A stretch of 64,000 nt of DNA. It comes from Chaetorhynchus papuensis. Lineage: Eukaryota > Chordata > Aves > Passeriformes > Rhipiduridae. The stretch's first letter is position 1; each line of letters begins with the position of its first letter. Under the pieces are notes generated by a model. It did not search any database, was not told where the DNA came from, and saw only the letters and a program-made list of their open reading frames with translations. Below, one piece after another: positions 25,551 to 38,800 of the stretch. The DNA lies in the NCBI GenBank assembly GCA_013396525.1, contig VWYX01000691.1:124001-188000 (forward strand). The letters run 5' to 3'. The translations under genes and the position numbers were made by a program.

Positions 25551-28500
25551 GCATCTTCTATCATTGGGGGGTTTTCAGCAGCCAGCAGAATTTGCAAGAA
25601 GCCAGCACAGATGCAGAATTGCTGCAGGACACTCTGGATTTTGCTTTCTCTCATCAATTGCTAATTAATTTTGCTGCAGTTTATGAAACACTTATATTGT
25701 TCTAGCTCTTGTTTTTTATAGTAGATGAGAATCTCTAGTTGAACTGAATTAAACTATTTCAGCATTGTGAGATGGAGCCAGAAATTAAATCTGGCTTGCA
25801 TGCTCAAGTATTGGAAGTCACGCTTTTTGGAAAGCAGCCCATAATAACTTAAAGCTTATAGAATTTAACTCCTTGCTATTCCTTAGATGCTCCAAGTGCT
25901 CCACTGGATGTCATGGCCCAGATTCATTAATGAAGTTCTGCCAAAGACCTTCTGTCTAGTACTCCCAACTGGCTGCCTTTGTTTCACAAGTGTTTTATCC
26001 AGTACTACACAGTGCATGCCGGGTTTTACAGATTTTAAACAGGATGAGTCCAGCCTCACTATGCTGCCTCTGAGAAAATAGTGAAAATAAACTGAATGGA
26101 TACATTTTTTAAAGTACAAATAGCTACTTTAAGTAGTAATGTTTTTTAAGGTGCTTGTTTTAAAGACTAATTAGCCATGCTGTCTTACCTTTTCACTTTA
26201 TCTGGTCAATGGCACGTTAATGCATGAAGAAGACAGCTTTACTTCTTACTGTGCTGCTTCTACTAATTTGATTTTTGAAGATGTTCAAAGAGAAAAAAGT
26301 AGCCAAACTTCCATTCCATTTTTGAATAGGACTGTTAAAAACTGCTGTTAAAAATCCATTCTCTGCAAAATCTAGAAGTTTTTTTTGTAATGGAGAGAGC
26401 TGGGGAAAATCCAGGTTTTGTAAAAGTATTATTTTTTTTCCTTTGTAAACAGTAGATGCTTGCTTTCTTTAGGAAAATACTGTAAAACTGCCTTTCATTT
26501 TGGTAGCATATATTAGACACATAGGCATTGTAACAATGTAGATTTAGAACATTAATTTTTAACATAATGAAGTTAAAACATTTTCTAGTGTTCCAGTCAC
26601 AGATGGGATACAAGACTAGTTTGAAGGCTTTCGTATTACTTGGTCTTTTCCTGGCAGGACATGTGACTAAATGAACAGCTACCATAATTTTCAACTGCCA
26701 CTGGATTCTCAGTGCATACCCTTTTTACCAAATCCATAATAATCACTGCAGAAGGTCATTCTATACTCAAAATTGTAGTAAGACTATGGGTAAATCTGTT
26801 GAAATAAACAAAAGAAATCAGGTGACAATTGGCTAGCAGGGACTATGGACTTGTGCCGTGGTCTGCACGCAGAAGACATGACAGTCACGACTGGCCAGCT
26901 AGTCCATAGAAGACCTTAAAATTAAACGAAATTAATTTCCCACTTTACTAACCTAGATGTGCTAGTGTTTCCCTCAAATGAGCTTTAAACTTCCTTTAGA
27001 ACTTTCAGTGTTTCGTAGTAACCAGAGGAAACTGGCAACCATTGGGCTGTAGGCAGAGTAGATCACGTCTTTTAGAGTTCATGCTGCTGTTTCCTGCAAT
27101 CTTGGAACTGTGGGTGGTACAAAATATAACTGTGGAAGAATACTGAAGCATTACGTACTCTGTTGATGTCAAATAGCAATTATCACTGTCTGTCTAAAGG
27201 CATGAGTGGGAAAACAAATGTGAAGTTACCTAAATGAAAAAATCAGTAAATTGAAAGAGAAGTGTAAGGGTTCAGTACTCAAAGCTACTTGGGTGGCTGG
27301 TAATACTGATGGTCATCAAGAGTAGTTTCAAAAGCAGTACATGCCAGTATCTTTTGTAAAAGCCCTAGAGAGTGTCCAGTGTTACAAGGATGAATAAATA
27401 AATTTGTCCTTCTCTTTAGTTTCAGCCCTTCTCTTTTCCTGTCTTGTCAAGCCTGCTCCTTTCTTAGCCTGCTCTGCAGTTTGATGAGTCAGAAACCATG
27501 GCACATTTAGACATAGCCCCTGAAATGCTTTCCTGTTGAAGTATTTGTTACGTTGAAATGAGACTAGTAGTTTTCATGCTGCTGAGAAATGCAAGTCTGG
27601 GGAGCACATACTGGGATTTTTCCAGAAAAGCACAGGAAGGTATACTCCTCTTAGTGATAATCTAACAGTTGTGTACTTTATAGGTGAGGATTTCTACAAC
27701 CACTAAAGGGCAGTGCATGCCACCTTATGATTTCTTTTCTGCAGCTGTTGAACTGTCTGTCCTTGCTGTTAAGCAGATGGAGATAGAGCCCATTGCTGGG
27801 CTCTCTTTTTTTCAGAGATTTGTGAGCTTGATGCAGTTTTCAGCACATAAGATTAAAGGTCTACTGTTGTGAGCAGGACATGAAGAGGAAAATTCTGCCC
27901 TTCTCTTGTTCGTATTCAGAGGCCAACTGCCTTGTGCCTGTAGTAAGTAAAAGAGCTGATTGTTTGTGAAAAAAACATTTTTGTTGGCCAAAAAATTTAC
28001 TTACGTTGTAAGAGGAATCCTAATTTCAGTACTGGTACTGAAACAGAAATACTGTGCAAATCTAAAGGTCTCGTTATGCTAAACACAATGTGTGGTATTT
28101 ACTGTGCTGTTGAAACTCTTAGCTTCAGTGATGTGTAAATATGATCAGGTTTTGGATGAAGCAAGTAAACAAACATAATAAATGAAGATATTTGAAATCA
28201 CGTTTCTTGTTTATGTATTCTGACAAGTATACTTTAATTATTGATCACGATGGCAATATAGTAAATAGGCAGTTGGTTACATTAAAAATTTAGCATTTTT
28301 CAACATTTATCTGGCAGTATCCATAAAATATGCTTAGCGGTATGATTCTTTTACCAGTATATTGCTCCTATTGTACAATGTTCATGTCTTTTTAAGAATA
28401 ACTATCACCTTTCAGTATACAGTACGCATGAAAATATTGTCTTAGAAGGACAAGACTACTCTGAATCATTGCACTGTTATGTGTGACAAGTGTTGACCAA

Positions 28501-28702
28501 GTGCATGATTTAAGAAAGTGGAATATCAGAGCTGTGCTCAGTGGTTATTGGGTTAGTAGTTTGTTTGGCCTTTTGGGTTCCTTTTCTTTTAGTTTTCATG
28601 GTATATCAAATTTGGGGCTCCATTAGGATGAACTAGGGAAGTTGTTACTCTAACAACAAAAGGGAGATATTTTTTCTTTCTAAACACAGTAAGGAAATAA
28701 AA

Positions 28703-28728
28703 TTAAACAATTTAAACAATTTAAACAA
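28703..28728. repeat. Short 9-bp tandem repeat (TTAAACAAT-type)
   Basis: TTAAACAAT is repeated nearly three times in an AT-rich context, just upstream of the LTR at 28903. Two perfect copies and one partial copy. Confidence 0.8.
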
Positions 28729-28902
28729 GAACTTTTTCTTCTGGGCAATTTTTCACAATCTGAAGGATAGCTTTTACTTTGGTGTCACCATGTTTTCAAC
28801 TAAATTCTAATGGCAGAAAAAAATGAAAAATACTATTTTCTGAGTTTGGCTATGACAGGAATGCAAATGTGAAGGTCCTTAAGTATTTAGCAGGGAGGAT
28901 AT

Positions 28903-29419
28903 TGTTAAGGAACACACTCAGTGCAGGGGCTCAGGGTGCAGCTGCAGTGGGAGCTGCAGGTTGAGCTCTGGGTGGAAGCCCCATCAAGAGGCCATGAGCT
29001 GCCAACACTTTGCATAATGAAGGGCTCAGGAGCTGTGTCTGAGCCAGGGGACCGGTCACTCAGGGACACGGCAGGAGCCGATGACCCCAGACTTCCCCCT
29101 GCTTGGACTGTGAGGGTATAAAATCCCAAGGGTTCCTTTGTCAGTGGTTCCTTCTTGGAGGCACCAGCTCAAATTGTTACTGTGTTATTTAGTTATTGCA
29201 CCAAGATTGAACTGTTTGGAGGATTTGGTCATCTGAGACTCTGCTGTGGGGAGCCTGGGAATCGAGCTGGTGAGGAAACCTTGTCTGCCCGTGTGTGGTG
29301 TGAGCAGGGAGCCCCACTGGAGCTGCCCGCTGAGAAGGGCCTTCGGTGCCAGCATGGGGAGAGCAGAGGTGACTGCCAGAGCGGCTCCTGGATGCTCGGA
29401 CAGGGAAGTTTCCATAACA
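28903..29419 (+). mobile_element. Solo LTR of an endogenous retrovirus (517 bp)
   Basis: The stretch begins TGTTAAGGAA and ends TTCCATAACA, which are inverted copies of each other at 9 of 10 positions, with the TG...CA ends expected of an LTR. It is flanked on both sides by ATAT (28899-28902 and 29420-29423), a 4-bp target duplication. A TATAAAA box lies at 29117-29123 and sets the + orientation. No AATAAA or ATTAAA follows, so the polyadenylation signal is absent or diverged. No internal retroviral sequence adjoins it, so this is a solo LTR left by recombination. The 4-bp duplication suggests a gamma-like (ERV1) integrase, but the AT-rich site weakens that. Overlapping open frames of 60-122 codons here are by-products of its higher GC content. 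Confidence 0.78.
29117..29123 (+). promoter_or_regulatory. TATA box of the solo LTR
   Basis: TATAAAA preceded by GAGGG, sitting about 214 bp inside the LTR, a usual place for the U3 promoter. It is the main cue for the element's orientation. No evidence of activity can be read from sequence. Confidence 0.6.
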
Positions 29420-29423
29420 ATAT

Positions 29424-30699
29424 GCAGTCCAGTGGCTGCCAGCCTCTCAGTCTCAGGTCTGATTGCTTGGTAGGTCTTTATAAAGCATTGCCATGTTATG
29501 GAGCCCCATGGCATCCAGACTAATGAAATATTGTACTTGGCTCAAGATTTTCATTTAGTTTGTCTTTTATGAGAAGGGTATTATTTGAAGTAAGTGGTGA
29601 TAATGTGTTCCTTTTCCAGCAAATAGGTGTTCCAGGAATCTGATTCTGTGTAGGGAAGAGTAAATGACCAAGGGAAGCAAAAGCTTTGTGCATTCTGTAA
29701 AGCTCTGCTTAAAAGGAACAGAGGCTTGTGAAAAAGTATCAACTGCAGTACCTGGTCTGCTTCTGTTAAAGCTAGTTATTTTTATTGAATTACTTGGAAT
29801 AAACGAAAGACATGGCACAGCAGTAAAGACAGGCTATTTCATTTTGTATATTAATATGCTGAGGGGTTTTTTATTGGTGGATTGAGCAGCTGTGTTTTGT
29901 TTTCTCTTTATAAAAATTTTCTGAATTCTTGAAAACAGTATGAAAATCTACCATTAGTGCTTACTGTTGAAGCTTTAGAATGGTGGTAAGTATTTAAAAA
30001 ATAAAAATCTGGGATCATCATAGTAAGGAAACAAGGCTTTGAGGCTTCGTTTGGTATTCTACTGGAAGGTGGCTGTTGGCTGTACACTCTATTCAGATGG
30101 CTTCCAGACCAGATTTTTGTGAGAGAAATGCCTGCAAGATAGCACTGTAGAGGTGACTTTGTCTTCGGAAGATTAATTGCTGGATTTGATCAAATTCATA
30201 TCTCTCAGTCTTTACTACTTAAAAAAATATTTTAGCAGCACATTAAGATAGAGCATGGTCCTCACATGTTTGTCATCCTATGGAGAATTGAATTCAAGTC
30301 TGAGTTACTGCGTGCCTTCCTTTCAAGTCCTCTGCTTAACATTTCCTGGAAAGATTATTATTTTTCTTAAAGAAGACATCCAGCACTGACAAATTTTGAC
30401 CCAAGTGGGAAGTTTTACAAAACCATACACAACTGAGAACACTCTTATGATTGGAAGTATGAAACCATTTAAATAGTTGTATGACACTGAAGGGAAATTA
30501 AGTTCCCAGTTAAGTGTCAGATGGTTTGTTTTTCCTGGGGGCATTTTGCAGTTGGGAATTGAGATCTTGTACATCTCACCTTTTGTCATTTGGGGATATT
30601 TTTGGGGAATTGATCTGGGGGGATTGGGGTGAGGGGGTTTTGCCACTAGTCCAGTAGGTGAAGATTTAAGTGTCTATCAAAAGCAACACTTCTTTGTCT
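29424..30699. other. Intronic stretch with nothing recognisable
   Basis: Lies between the solo LTR and the GC-rich island. No retroviral interior adjoins the LTR here, which supports the solo reading. No repeat or gene seen; a G/T-rich patch lies at about 30590-30640. Confidence 0.65.
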
Positions 30700-31330
30700 G
30701 AAGAGATTAGACCTGACACATGCAGTTGCCACAAAGGCTGCATGTCCTATGCTTGTTGATAGGTACAGATTTGATGACTGAAATGTATAAATCCAGTTTG
30801 CAGAGCTGCAGCTGTTGGTTTGGTCCATGTCTTTGTAGGGAGTCTGGTAGCCCTGCAGAGTCTCCTGTTTCTGGAAGGTGCCACGTTCTGTTCTGACCTT
30901 CCTTGGCACGAGCGTCCCGGGGCTGAGCTCTGGCAAAGCCAGGCCCCAGCAGAGGCTGCTGCTGCCAGCCTGGGCTCCGCTGGGCTCCGGCTGCTGCAGG
31001 AGAGGGGAGATCCCAGGGTCTCGGCGTCGTGGGCTCGCTGCTGGGGAAGTGGCAGCATTTCGCTGCTGAATGAAATGCATGAGTGGCACCAGCTCCAGCA
31101 GATGGGTCTCTGTGGTGTCCATAGTGGTGTGAGCTTCCAGCCCTCAGTGGACTGACATTAATCTGCAAGGACTTACTGCCTGGGGGGAGGTGGAAGAGTT
31201 CTAATAAAACAGCAGGCGCTTCAGTTCCATGCCATGCATCTTTCTCTCCATTTACAGCCAGAGGTTTTACACTGGTATAAGCTTGGGAAGAGGCATATTT
31301 TGCACATCCATTTGACAAAATAGCCATAAA
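30700..31330. other. Isolated GC/CpG-rich island with overlapping open frames
   Basis: This block, densest at about 30890-31060, is much richer in G+C and CpG than its AT-rich surroundings. It holds long overlapping open frames on both strands, the longest a 206-codon minus-strand frame (31327 down to 30707), plus 158 and 103 codons minus and 111 codons plus. The 206-codon product is rich in Ala, Pro, Gln, Ser and His, with no domain, signal peptide or membrane segment that I recognise. Overlap of several frames is what high GC alone produces. It could be an old repeat or LTR fragment, a CpG-rich regulatory element, or a lineage-specific transcript; I cannot decide. Confidence 0.4.
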
Positions 31331-32659
31331 AATCTATACAGAAAAACTTTCAGTATTTAGAAGACACTTTTGAAGTGTATTTGTGTATGTTTATTTTTAA
31401 AAATTTGAATTGCAGGAATATGCTGCTATTGAATGGTGTATGGCCTTTTAAAGAAAGAAAAGAAAAAATCGCTGCCAACTGCTGAACAGCTAATTCACTC
31501 AATATAAAACAAAGATGCATTTCTGTAGGGCTAACGACATGCATCACATCTCCTTGACAACTGCTCTAATTACCTCAGCTTGGACGATCAATATTTGATC
31601 TTTTTCCCACCATACAAACATGTCACTTTAACTGCATAGCTTTCTCTTAGCTTTTTGATAATTTGCAGCCAAGTGAAAATGGTCCTTTCTATTTGTTCTC
31701 CCTGGCTTGAGGCCAAGGGTTCTCTCAATAGTATAATGCAGTTCATTGATATGAATTTGCTGATCTCCTGGGTAGTTTTTCACAAATTTAGGGCAATTAA
31801 AAATCTTTGGAAAGCATTTCAGTTGAAGTCAATAATTTTGCTTTTAGAAATTACTTTGTTTTATGATCATTTTCCCTTCATCTGTTCATAAAACAACTTC
31901 AGTAAAAAACAAAGCACCATTTTATTGAGTAGCTTATAGAAAAAAACACAGCTTTCAAACCCAGAATTAAGCAATAATTTAGAAGTACTTTAATTGAAAT
32001 GTTTAATTTGTAAGAGTAAGAATTTTTAAATTCTATTTTGGACTCTGAAAAGTAATTTTTTAAGGGAAGTCACAGCTGAAGTACAGTGTTATCTCCCAAA
32101 TAATTTGTTTAAGATATGTGAACCAGACTTTTGAAGATGGACCGATCATGATTCCTATCAGTGAACACTAAGTAAGTTTTGCTGAAGTTTGTGGAAGTGT
32201 TAGTATGGAGGAAATGATACGCTACATTCCAAAAAAAGCTTTGTGAATTGTTCAATGTGGCCGGTCGAAGCAGAAGTTGGGAGTGCACAAAATTTAGGCC
32301 ATCTAATTAGTTATACAGTGAATTAAAATATAAGTGATTTTATCAGGACAAATAATTTTTTGATATGTGGTATATTTATTCATTTTGTTTCCTTTTTTCC
32401 CCATGCTCTCTTGAGGGGGAATCTTTGTTGCTGCAAAATACTGATTAGCTCAGGTGGACAATGTGAGATTTTTTGCTTTCTGGAGTTGTATAGTCGTATT
32501 TTTGACATCTTTAGGAATTATCACTGAGCTCTTGGTGTTTTATGGAAGAGTTTAAATACTTTGTTTAGTGCATGCTGTGTTTATTAAATAGTTGTGCTGT
32601 GTAGAATCATAATCTGTTCTCAGAGTAAAAGGCTGCTATGCCCAAGGATACATTAAAAT

Positions 32660-32880
32660 CCTTCCAGTCGCTCATATCGGCAAAACAAATTCCATCATAG
32701 TAGACCAGGGCAAAAATCCATCTAGCCAAATACTCTGTATCTGATAGTGGTCAGATATTCCTTAAATTTTGAAGGAAATTAGGGGGCAAATGTGTCTGTC
32801 TTCTGGTATCCTGATATCTTGTGGCTGTCAGCAGTTATGGACTTCATTGATCTGAAGCTGAATCTCCTCAAAGAGCATCA
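32660..32880 (+). repeat. Decayed ancient amniote retroposon tail
   Basis: The segment contains ATTCCATCATAGTAGACCAG, then ATCCATCTAGCCAAATACTC, then TCTGATAGTGGTCAG, and about 90 bp later CTTGTGGCTGTCAGCAGT. This order matches the LINE-derived repeat that is abundant in turtles and crocodilians (its CATACTGGGTCAGACCA, CCATCTAGCCCAGTATCCTG and CTGACAGTGGCCA blocks), recalled from memory. The copy is strongly diverged. Family name is not certain. Confidence 0.5.
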
Positions 32881-35800
32881 CGTTCCCATCATAATAATGA
32901 ACAATTAATTCGTTTGTTTAAAGAAATTTTTCATTTGACATAATAGAGTTTTGTACTGATTTTTAAAAATATATTCACACTGTCAAATTTTTGCTTCTGT
33001 GAAGTATAGCACTTTAATAGAAATCCTGAGAATTTTGGTAGAGATTGCTAGTATTCAAGAGCTACTAAATCTGTAATTTGGAACAGAGTACAGGAGTAAA
33101 TCATTCAGGACCTATACCAGACAAGCTGAGTGTTAATAAGATGACACAATTTCACTGAGTGTAGAATCATCTCCTTGAAGGCAAAAAATAATTTCCCATG
33201 AAATACCTTCTTTACTTAGGCTAATTAGATTCACATTTGAAAAATCTTCACATTAAGCAATGGCCTAATTATTTAGCCAACTAAATATATTGCTTAACTA
33301 AAGAGACAGTCAAAAGAGGAATTACATCCTGTTATTTGTATGAAGTACGTTTTTTTAACTACTACAGGAATTTGGGTGCAGCTTTATTACCACAATTATT
33401 CCTGTGAGAAAGTCCAATTCTAGAAGACGTGTAATCCTCAGGGAGGAGGAGGATGTTGAGAGCGGGGATATTAGAATGAAAAAGTAGATAGAAAAATGTA
33501 AAGACTAAACCATTAAATTCAGTGTATCCTTACAGTGTGTTCCTGTATTGTCAAAGCACCATTTCCCATTACAGAGTACATGACATTGAACTCTGGAGCT
33601 TGCTTTCCATATTGCTTTTTAACTTATACCTTTGCTACTTCTGAACCAGATGGGTCACTTTGTCCTTTCTTTTTCTTGTAGTTACAGAAAACAAAAGGCA
33701 TTGTTGTGGTATATGTTTGTCAAGTATGTTTTGATAAGTGATAGGTAATTTTATCAAAATGATTCTACTTTAAAAACCCAGTCTCTTCAGAAAGTAAAAT
33801 ATCTTCAGGAGCCATTTCAGTATAAGCATTGTATGTAAAATGGTGGAATCATTTTCATGCACCTTATAAGAGTTTGTTAATTAAAAGTAAATAGGGCTCT
33901 TAAGTGTAAAATGAAATTATCCCATTGCTTGAAATACCTTGATGCAGTTTTTATTACAGGTTGCATATGGTATCTGTTAGGAATTTGAGCATGGTTGGTT
34001 GTTGAATTATTGTGTGGATTAGCTGTAGTATTTGAAGGTTCTCGACTTTAAAAGCATGTGTCTGTTTTAAATCCTACATAAATTCCTCACAGTTTTTTAG
34101 AACAGTCTGTAACTCTAACCAGGGCATTTTTAACACCACAGCTTCAAACAACAGCAGGAGCAAATCTAAAACATTGCTCTGAGTGGTTTCATAACATCAT
34201 TAAAAGATTTCCATTTAATTAGATAAATTCCCCTTTTCTTTAACTTTTCAACCTTTCTCTCCTAAGTCCTACAAGGCAAAGGGTGAAAAGACTAAGTGAA
34301 TTGAATTAAATATTAAAACATTAAAATTGGCAGTTTAGAGCTCATAAGAAAAAGACGGGGGAAAAAAAGAACTCATGAAAAACATATATTTCATGCATAT
34401 TTTAGATTTTATTTTAAGACCTTTCCAAAACTATTATGGATATTCTTAGTAAAGAAATATTATAGGCTGTGTTGTCTCCCAGGGCAGCTAAAGTTTCCAA
34501 AAGGAAGTTCAATCTGTAATACATCTTTCACATGTTATTTTAATAAAAAAGCAAACATAATTTCTGTGTTTCCACTGCTAAATGGAGACTCATTGTTTGG
34601 TCATGTTTCCCTTCATCAGCAAGTACATTTAGAAAGAACAAAGTAAATTTTATTTTAAGTTACACTGATGTGAAACATTATGTGCGTGTTGCAGTAAAAT
34701 TGATTTGAGGTTGAATGTGAAAATAGCTTAACTGGTGTCTCCCAGTTTGTGTCACTGTGTGTCCAGGGGTTTTTTTACACTCATAGATTCACTGACATGT
34801 ATTTCCATGTTTGCAGCTTCTGATGGTGTTAAGTTCTTTTGTTTCTCCTCACTTGAGTGGAGAAACTTTATTGGTATTCAAGTACTGTGATTTACAGAAG
34901 TGTAAACAAAAGAGAAATTACATTTACTTAGTGTGCTGTTTCCATTTCTCCAGAGCGACTCGTAATTTGTATAACGAAAGTCAAGAGAAGCTGCTCACTG
35001 CATATCAGCATTGATCTGCACTGTAAAACCAGCAGGTCCTGCACTATTGTAGGTCATCAGTCTGAAGTGTGCTGAAGGAATCATAGCAAGTCTTTGTCCT
35101 TCTTATGTGTTTTACTAATTTGTCTTACTGACACGTTGTCCCTGGTATTGGTAGGAAATGGATTTTCCACCCGGATTGTTACCACATCCAAACCCTCCAA
35201 TGCCTTGTGAGAAACTGGTACCACAGGCACCATATGTTGTTCTTGTGTGTTTGTCCAGGTTTTGAGACACAGTGAGCAGACTTTTTTTAAGAACATGAAC
35301 TTGGTTCAAACCATTTGAATGATAAAATCTGTTTGTTAGAATGTCAAGAAAAGTGGTGTTACAACTAGGTTTCTTGGGAAAATAGCAATGCTGTGTAGAT
35401 AGACCTTATGTAAGTGTTGTAGGCTGAAACTAGAATAAGTTCTGTGCTCCTGTATGTTGGCTGAAAGGGGAAAAAGGTAGCTACCAACTAGGTTATATAA
35501 ACATTTATATAAAATGTTTGCAGAATTCTTACAGTGATGTCCAGGTGCCTTTCTTAACTAGCTTATTCCTTTTAATAAACAATCAGCATCACAGGGATGC
35601 GTTCTGCTGAAGTTATGGCCATGCCTTTTTTACTTCTCCACAAGAATCACATGTCCATCAGCAGACTGGGTGGTTAGAGGTGATGTCTAAGGTGATATTT
35701 TCTACACTGAGGACTTCACTGTAGAACCTCTGTCAGTCTTTAGGAAGGGTAAGACTGAAGCAACGGATTGATGTGGGTGTAGCAGTTTACTCATCACTGT

Positions 35801-38800
35801 GGTACAGCCAAGAGGGGATTCTGTTTCTGAAGTTGCATCATTGGTAACTGAGCTCTTTGTGAGTCCATCCTGTCAGAGGGGCTTGGGTAACGAAGCTTCA
35901 GTGTGGAGATGGACATCGCTTCCCAACATGCCTGGCCCAAACTCCTGATGCATGTTCCAGATGCAAAATCAGAAATGGACTTTTGAAGTGATGGGAATTT
36001 GGGCCATCTTCAGGTAAATGATCCTCTTTGTTATTCAGGCTGTAACCAATGAAAGGGTTATGGGACAGCTCCCGTGTGGATGGGTGAATGTTTTACTCAT
36101 AATTTGTTCAGATGTATTGTTGCTTTGCTTATCCTTACTGACAATATGTTCTTGTCCTCCAAAAATGTTTTTCTTGTACCATGCACAGATTGGTGCCTGT
36201 GACTGAGCAAGTGCTGCACGTTTGAGGTGCCTGTGGGGCTTAGAAGCACCAGTAATTCTGGTCATGGGCTTGAGTGCCACCTGTTACCTGCTCATGGCCA
36301 GAGCACTATTTCTTTTTCCTTTCCACACATATAGCCATATAAGATTTTAAAGGATGGCTTGTGACATTTTGCCTCAAAGAATCTTGGTTTCTGAGTTCAG
36401 TTCAGAGGGGCCTTAGCTGTCATGACTTACAGAGGAAATAGAAGAACAGTACAAGGAACAATTGATATTGGATTATTTGACTGAATCCCAAATTAAAAAA
36501 TGTGAGTAGCAGCAACCTATTTGGTAAGCCCAGGTTTACCAAGTCTGTGGGAGCTTGACAGTCAAGGACTGCTATTTCTCTTTCTTACTACAGCATAAAA
36601 GTGAATTGATTCCCTTTGGGGATTGTATATGGTGCAGTTTTATATACCGATCAGTGTTTTTCAATGCTTTTAAGGCTTTTAGATGCTTTCAGGTGTTATC
36701 TGAGGACTCAGCTTCTCTGGTCCTTTGTGAGCTGGTAAGAGTGCTAGGGTATTACTGAGTGATTGACAGGGCATACTTGTGTTTTGTCATCTGCTTCTTA
36801 TACAGTGAAAAAAAGTGAAAGAGAGGAAGTACAAAAAATACATTTATCAGTTTTTTAGTTTTGCATATTACTTCTAAATCTCCTGGATTTTTTTTCTCCC
36901 TGATACCATCATAGAAACTGCAGCCTGTTTATGATGAAATTGAGGTAACTCTTCTGAAAACTCTGTCTGGAATTAATTTTTATTTGGCTTTTATTTTTTG
37001 GTCACTCTGCATAATTTGCCATAATTTAACAATTCTTACTTTACTTATATCACCTTTTAAAAGTTGGGGTTTTTTTAAGATTGCACTTACATGTTGTTTG
37101 TTAGGGATACAAGCTGACATCTCTGGTAACTTCTCAGAGAGTCTCAAAGCACTTTCTAGATGATGTAATTGATACATCATATAAAGAATCTAAAAGAATG
37201 AAGCTGCTCAATAACTCACAATGGCACTATGTGATAGTTTAGAACAGGAAGTGTAGAATAACTATGTGCAGCTGGATCTACAGGATGAAATTAAATAGAC
37301 AGGAAATACTTAACCAAGCTGGAATTTAACCACATCCAAAGTGGAATTTGATGTGGAAACTAGCACCTTTAATTATATGATTTTTTTTCCAAAGGAACGC
37401 TTATGACTGTATATGATCACAATCCTTATTTTCTTCTGTTGACACTGAAATTCATTGATTGAACTAAATTTTACTTCTCTTGTGATAATGTCAGTATCCT
37501 AACTCTCTTTGGTATAACTCCCTCTGCTGTGCAGTATTTAATTATTGAATAGAAATGCTTTTATGGTCTTCCAGGATTAAATCAATAACGAGTGATTTTA
37601 TTTTTGCTGTTTAACAAAAGAATTGCAGTTATACCCCACTCCATTTCTACTGTTGTTTTACTACAGTTGCAGCATATGGACTGACTGTGGTCAGTATTAC
37701 GTGAGCTGCACGGAGTAAAACCCACTCAAAACCCTGCTCTCTTTGCTCTCTGTCTCTGGAACTTTCTCTATAAACTTTCACACAAACTTACTCTTTTTTC
37801 CTCTATTGTTGTAGTGCCTTGGAGCCCAGTGACAGATCCAAGCCCTGCTGGGGTGCTACTCAAAGAAGTATTTCCTGTTGCAGAGTGTGCAGTAGGGAAA
37901 GCACATAAAAATAAGAACACAGCGATGATGTTGGTCTGAGTATTCCAGAATTCCCAGAATCTCCAGCGCTAAATAGCACTGGGCCTGGAAAAGGAGAGGT
38001 TTATGGGAAGCTGTCCACCTGCTTGTGGGACAGAATGGGATAAAAGCAGGTAGCTAATTGTTTCAAAAGTGAAGTAGCAAGCAGTGAACACTCACAGACA
38101 GTCTGGTTTAAGATGGGTATCAAAGCCTGGAAGAGAAGCCAAATCCCAAATACTCCATTCAGGGAGGTGATGATTGGAAAATGATTTGTGTTTCTTTTTC
38201 AAACGCAGTTGGAATAAGGTGATGTCTGCTCCATTGAAGCTGTGTGACTAATAAGTAAAGGAAATTTTATGCAGAAACTGCTAGAAGAATTCAAGTGACA
38301 ACACAAAAAAATACTTGAATTGAGAATGTGGTTTGAAAATAGGGATCTCAGCTTGGACAGAATATGGCAGGACTAAAACAGAGAGAGGAGAAGAAACAAA
38401 GGTCCTTCCGCCATCAGCTTAAATGTGTTTGGTAATGATTACCTCAAACCAGGCTGGAGCCAGAGGTAGTGTAAGGATGTGTTAAACCCACCTGTAGAAC
38501 CATGTTCAGTACTATCGAAGGGGATATTTCAAAAGAGGTTCTGAGGGAGTTGTTAGCTAAGAGCCTCAAAAGGGAAAAGTTAGCAAGGTCAAGAGAAAAA
38601 GAACACTTCAGAAAGAAGAATTTACATCAAAATTTACTATAGCATAAAAGGAGTGGAAAGTGAATTTGGGTTGACTGTATTATGAAAAAACAGTGCAATA
38701 GCCAGAAGGATGGGAAAAGGGAACTTGGAAGTCAAGGGCCATTATCGGTGGATGAAAGGGCAGGATGATGTAATAAATAACCTGTTATTTTTATCCTCTA

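Larger units (their letters stand above)
20267..28898. other. Intronic stretch, AT-rich, one longer unexplained frame
   Basis: No exon was seen. A 142-codon minus-strand frame (22401 to 21973) lies in a moderately GC-rich segment with no known homology. The segment 22650-23400 is unusually AT-rich with many ATTAAT motifs and could be conserved regulatory sequence. Homopolymers occur at 22348-22358 (T11), 23964-23976 (A13) and 25534-25550 (A17). Confidence 0.65.

Noticed and set aside
28921..29523. Cluster of open frames up to 122 codons on both strands
   Set aside because: They lie mostly in the non-coding solo LTR and owe their length to its GC content.
30024..30050. ACAAGGCTTTGAGG resembles the codons of the ADK exon that follows the one found
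   Set aside because: It lies upstream of the identified exon, flanking codons do not match ADK, and no splice sites frame it.
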